NCBI GenBank assembly: GCA_032988165.1
Contig: JANTQF010000389.1
Location: forward strand, 1 to 31,670
Reading direction: 5' to 3'
Length of the DNA stretch: 31,670 nt
Origin: Emmonsiellopsis sp. PD_33
Taxonomy: Eukaryota; Ascomycota; Eurotiomycetes; Onygenales; Ajellomycetaceae
The number at the start of each line of letters is the position of its first letter. Position 1 is the first letter of the stretch. The notes beneath the pieces were generated by a model, which searched no databases, was not told the DNA's origin, and was given only the letters and a program-made list of their open reading frames with translations. Below are positions 30,628 through 31,670 of the stretch, piece by piece. Both the position numbers and the translations under genes were made by a program.

Positions 30628-31670
30628 AGCAAAGTGACCACACGATAAATTAAACCCAAACGTCCAAAACTGGTTCCTTTGAACGACTGCCTTTCTCCTT
30701 CTATCTTAAACGGTGAAATTTCTCAAGTGATGTTTACGCGATGTCTACAATTCCCTCTCTTTTTTCCCCCTGAACCATACCTTCAATTCATAAAGCATGC
30801 GACAAGGATTTGGGCACCCTTACACATACGCACTGCCTACTGGACTAGCTATAGTCTGTATTTGCCGAAGCTGTGCCTCGTAATCCCGCGGGTCACTGCC
30901 AACCCAGCCCTCAGTCCATGCATTTTTGTTATACACCTCAGCAGGTTCCGCATGACGGCCCATGTTTCTTTTCCTCTTATTCTCTGCTGTCCAAGTGTTT
31001 TACACATGTATATCCAGCTTTTTTGTTATACCGTTTTCTTTTTCTTTGACTGTAAACCTTGGCTATGCTATCTATATTTTCCCCCTATCGTTCCAATACC
31101 AACCTACCTATCCATCCATCGTTCCTCTATCCCATTTTCTCCACCTGCAGTGGTTTCCGTCAATTTCATTTGGTTCTAACCGTTTTTGTTTACGCTCGTG
31201 TCCGCGTTCCTGTAATTTCTTGTAGGATTGATGCTTGGTTTCGAATGGAAAGTTTTTATGATGTACATGTACCTGAGAGTTGGAGGTCACGGTCTTGCTT
31301 GGGGTGTTTTCAAGTCCAGCAATTCAACTGGGCCGAAATATTCCTCTAGACTCTCTCCCCCACCTCTTCTCTCACACACACACCCTCTCATCTATAAATA
31401 TTATGCAACTTGTTCGTTATTTCCATCTCACTCATCCCAATCCGCCTCCCATGACCCGACCCAACATCTAATCTAAATCAGCCCAATCCATCCAAGGTAA
31501 TTAGGGCTCTCAACCCACGTGATCCCCTCCCCAAACGCGGAACCAATCCCGCCCCCCCTTCCCCTGCAACAACCCTACGCAACAACCCCCCCCCCCAAAC
31601 ACACCCTCAATACACCCCCATACACCCCCCCCACCCCCCTCTCATCCCCCTCCCTCCCCACTCCACACCC
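30628..31670. other. 3' flank and pyrimidine-rich tract
   Basis: More than 1 kb without a recognisable gene. From about 31340 the plus strand becomes C/T-rich, with CACACACA and repeated C runs to the end of the window, as seen upstream of some fungal promoters. Open frames of 60-166 codons here (for example 30679-31179) are Phe/Ser/Pro-rich translations of pyrimidine-rich DNA. Confidence 0.5.

Noticed and set aside
30679..31349. Overlapping plus-strand frames of 87-166 codons
   Set aside because: Phe/Ser/Pro-rich translation of pyrimidine-rich DNA in three overlapping frames, with no domain.

Overview
The window looks like genomic DNA of a filamentous ascomycete, most likely a eurotiomycete (Aspergillus/Penicillium-like). 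Genes are split by 60-140 nt introns with GT...AG ends and CTAAC/CTGAC branch sites. The recognisable products (Erg28, a very-long-chain 3-ketoacyl reductase, Gal7, a DUF8035-type protein, a BAR protein, an NRPS-like A-T-C enzyme) are typical of such a genome. Two AT-rich blocks carry transposon genes riddled with TAG/TAA/TGA codons, the signature of repeat-induced point mutation (RIP).

Layout. 1-3100: RIP-damaged, apparently intronless Mutator-like (MULE) transposase relic. 3100-5900: gene-poor, ordinary composition. 5904-12794: gene-dense island with the divergent pair 3-ketoacyl-CoA reductase (-) and erg28 (+), gal7 (-), an F-box protein (+) and a beta-hydroxyacid dehydrogenase (-). 12795-14054: long upstream region with a 95-bp tandem duplication. 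14055-17847: A-T-C NRPS-like gene. 17848-19770: no secure gene. 19771-21227: DUF8035-type gene with four exons. 21495-28787: a complete but RIP-degraded 7.3-kb MULE. 29151-30627: six-exon BAR-domain gene. The rest is 3' flank and a pyrimidine-rich tract.

The main discovery candidate is the 7293-bp element. It has terminal inverted repeats carrying GGTCAGCTGACC palindromes and is flanked by a perfect 9-bp target-site duplication (GCATCTGGC). It encodes a many-exon MULE transposase on the minus strand, convergent with two related accessory genes of unknown family on the plus strand, a layout like maize MuDR. Its inferred introns, on both strands, are built from an 11-bp phased repeat (ACTAGT plus 5 nt) that largely avoids the exons. 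In the clearest case a 62-nt intron holds five units at exact 11-bp steps. This suggests introns generated from a splice-competent minisatellite. A tRNA-Gln-like, Pol III-like unit with a 31-bp hairpin sits between the accessory genes.

The host genes do not form one pathway. The reductase and Erg28 both act in ER lipid synthesis and share a promoter region, Gal7 belongs to galactose catabolism, and the NRPS-like enzyme is probably a stand-alone secondary-metabolism gene, with the neighbouring dehydrogenase the only conceivable partner. All exon joins were read by eye from splice signals and reading-frame continuity.
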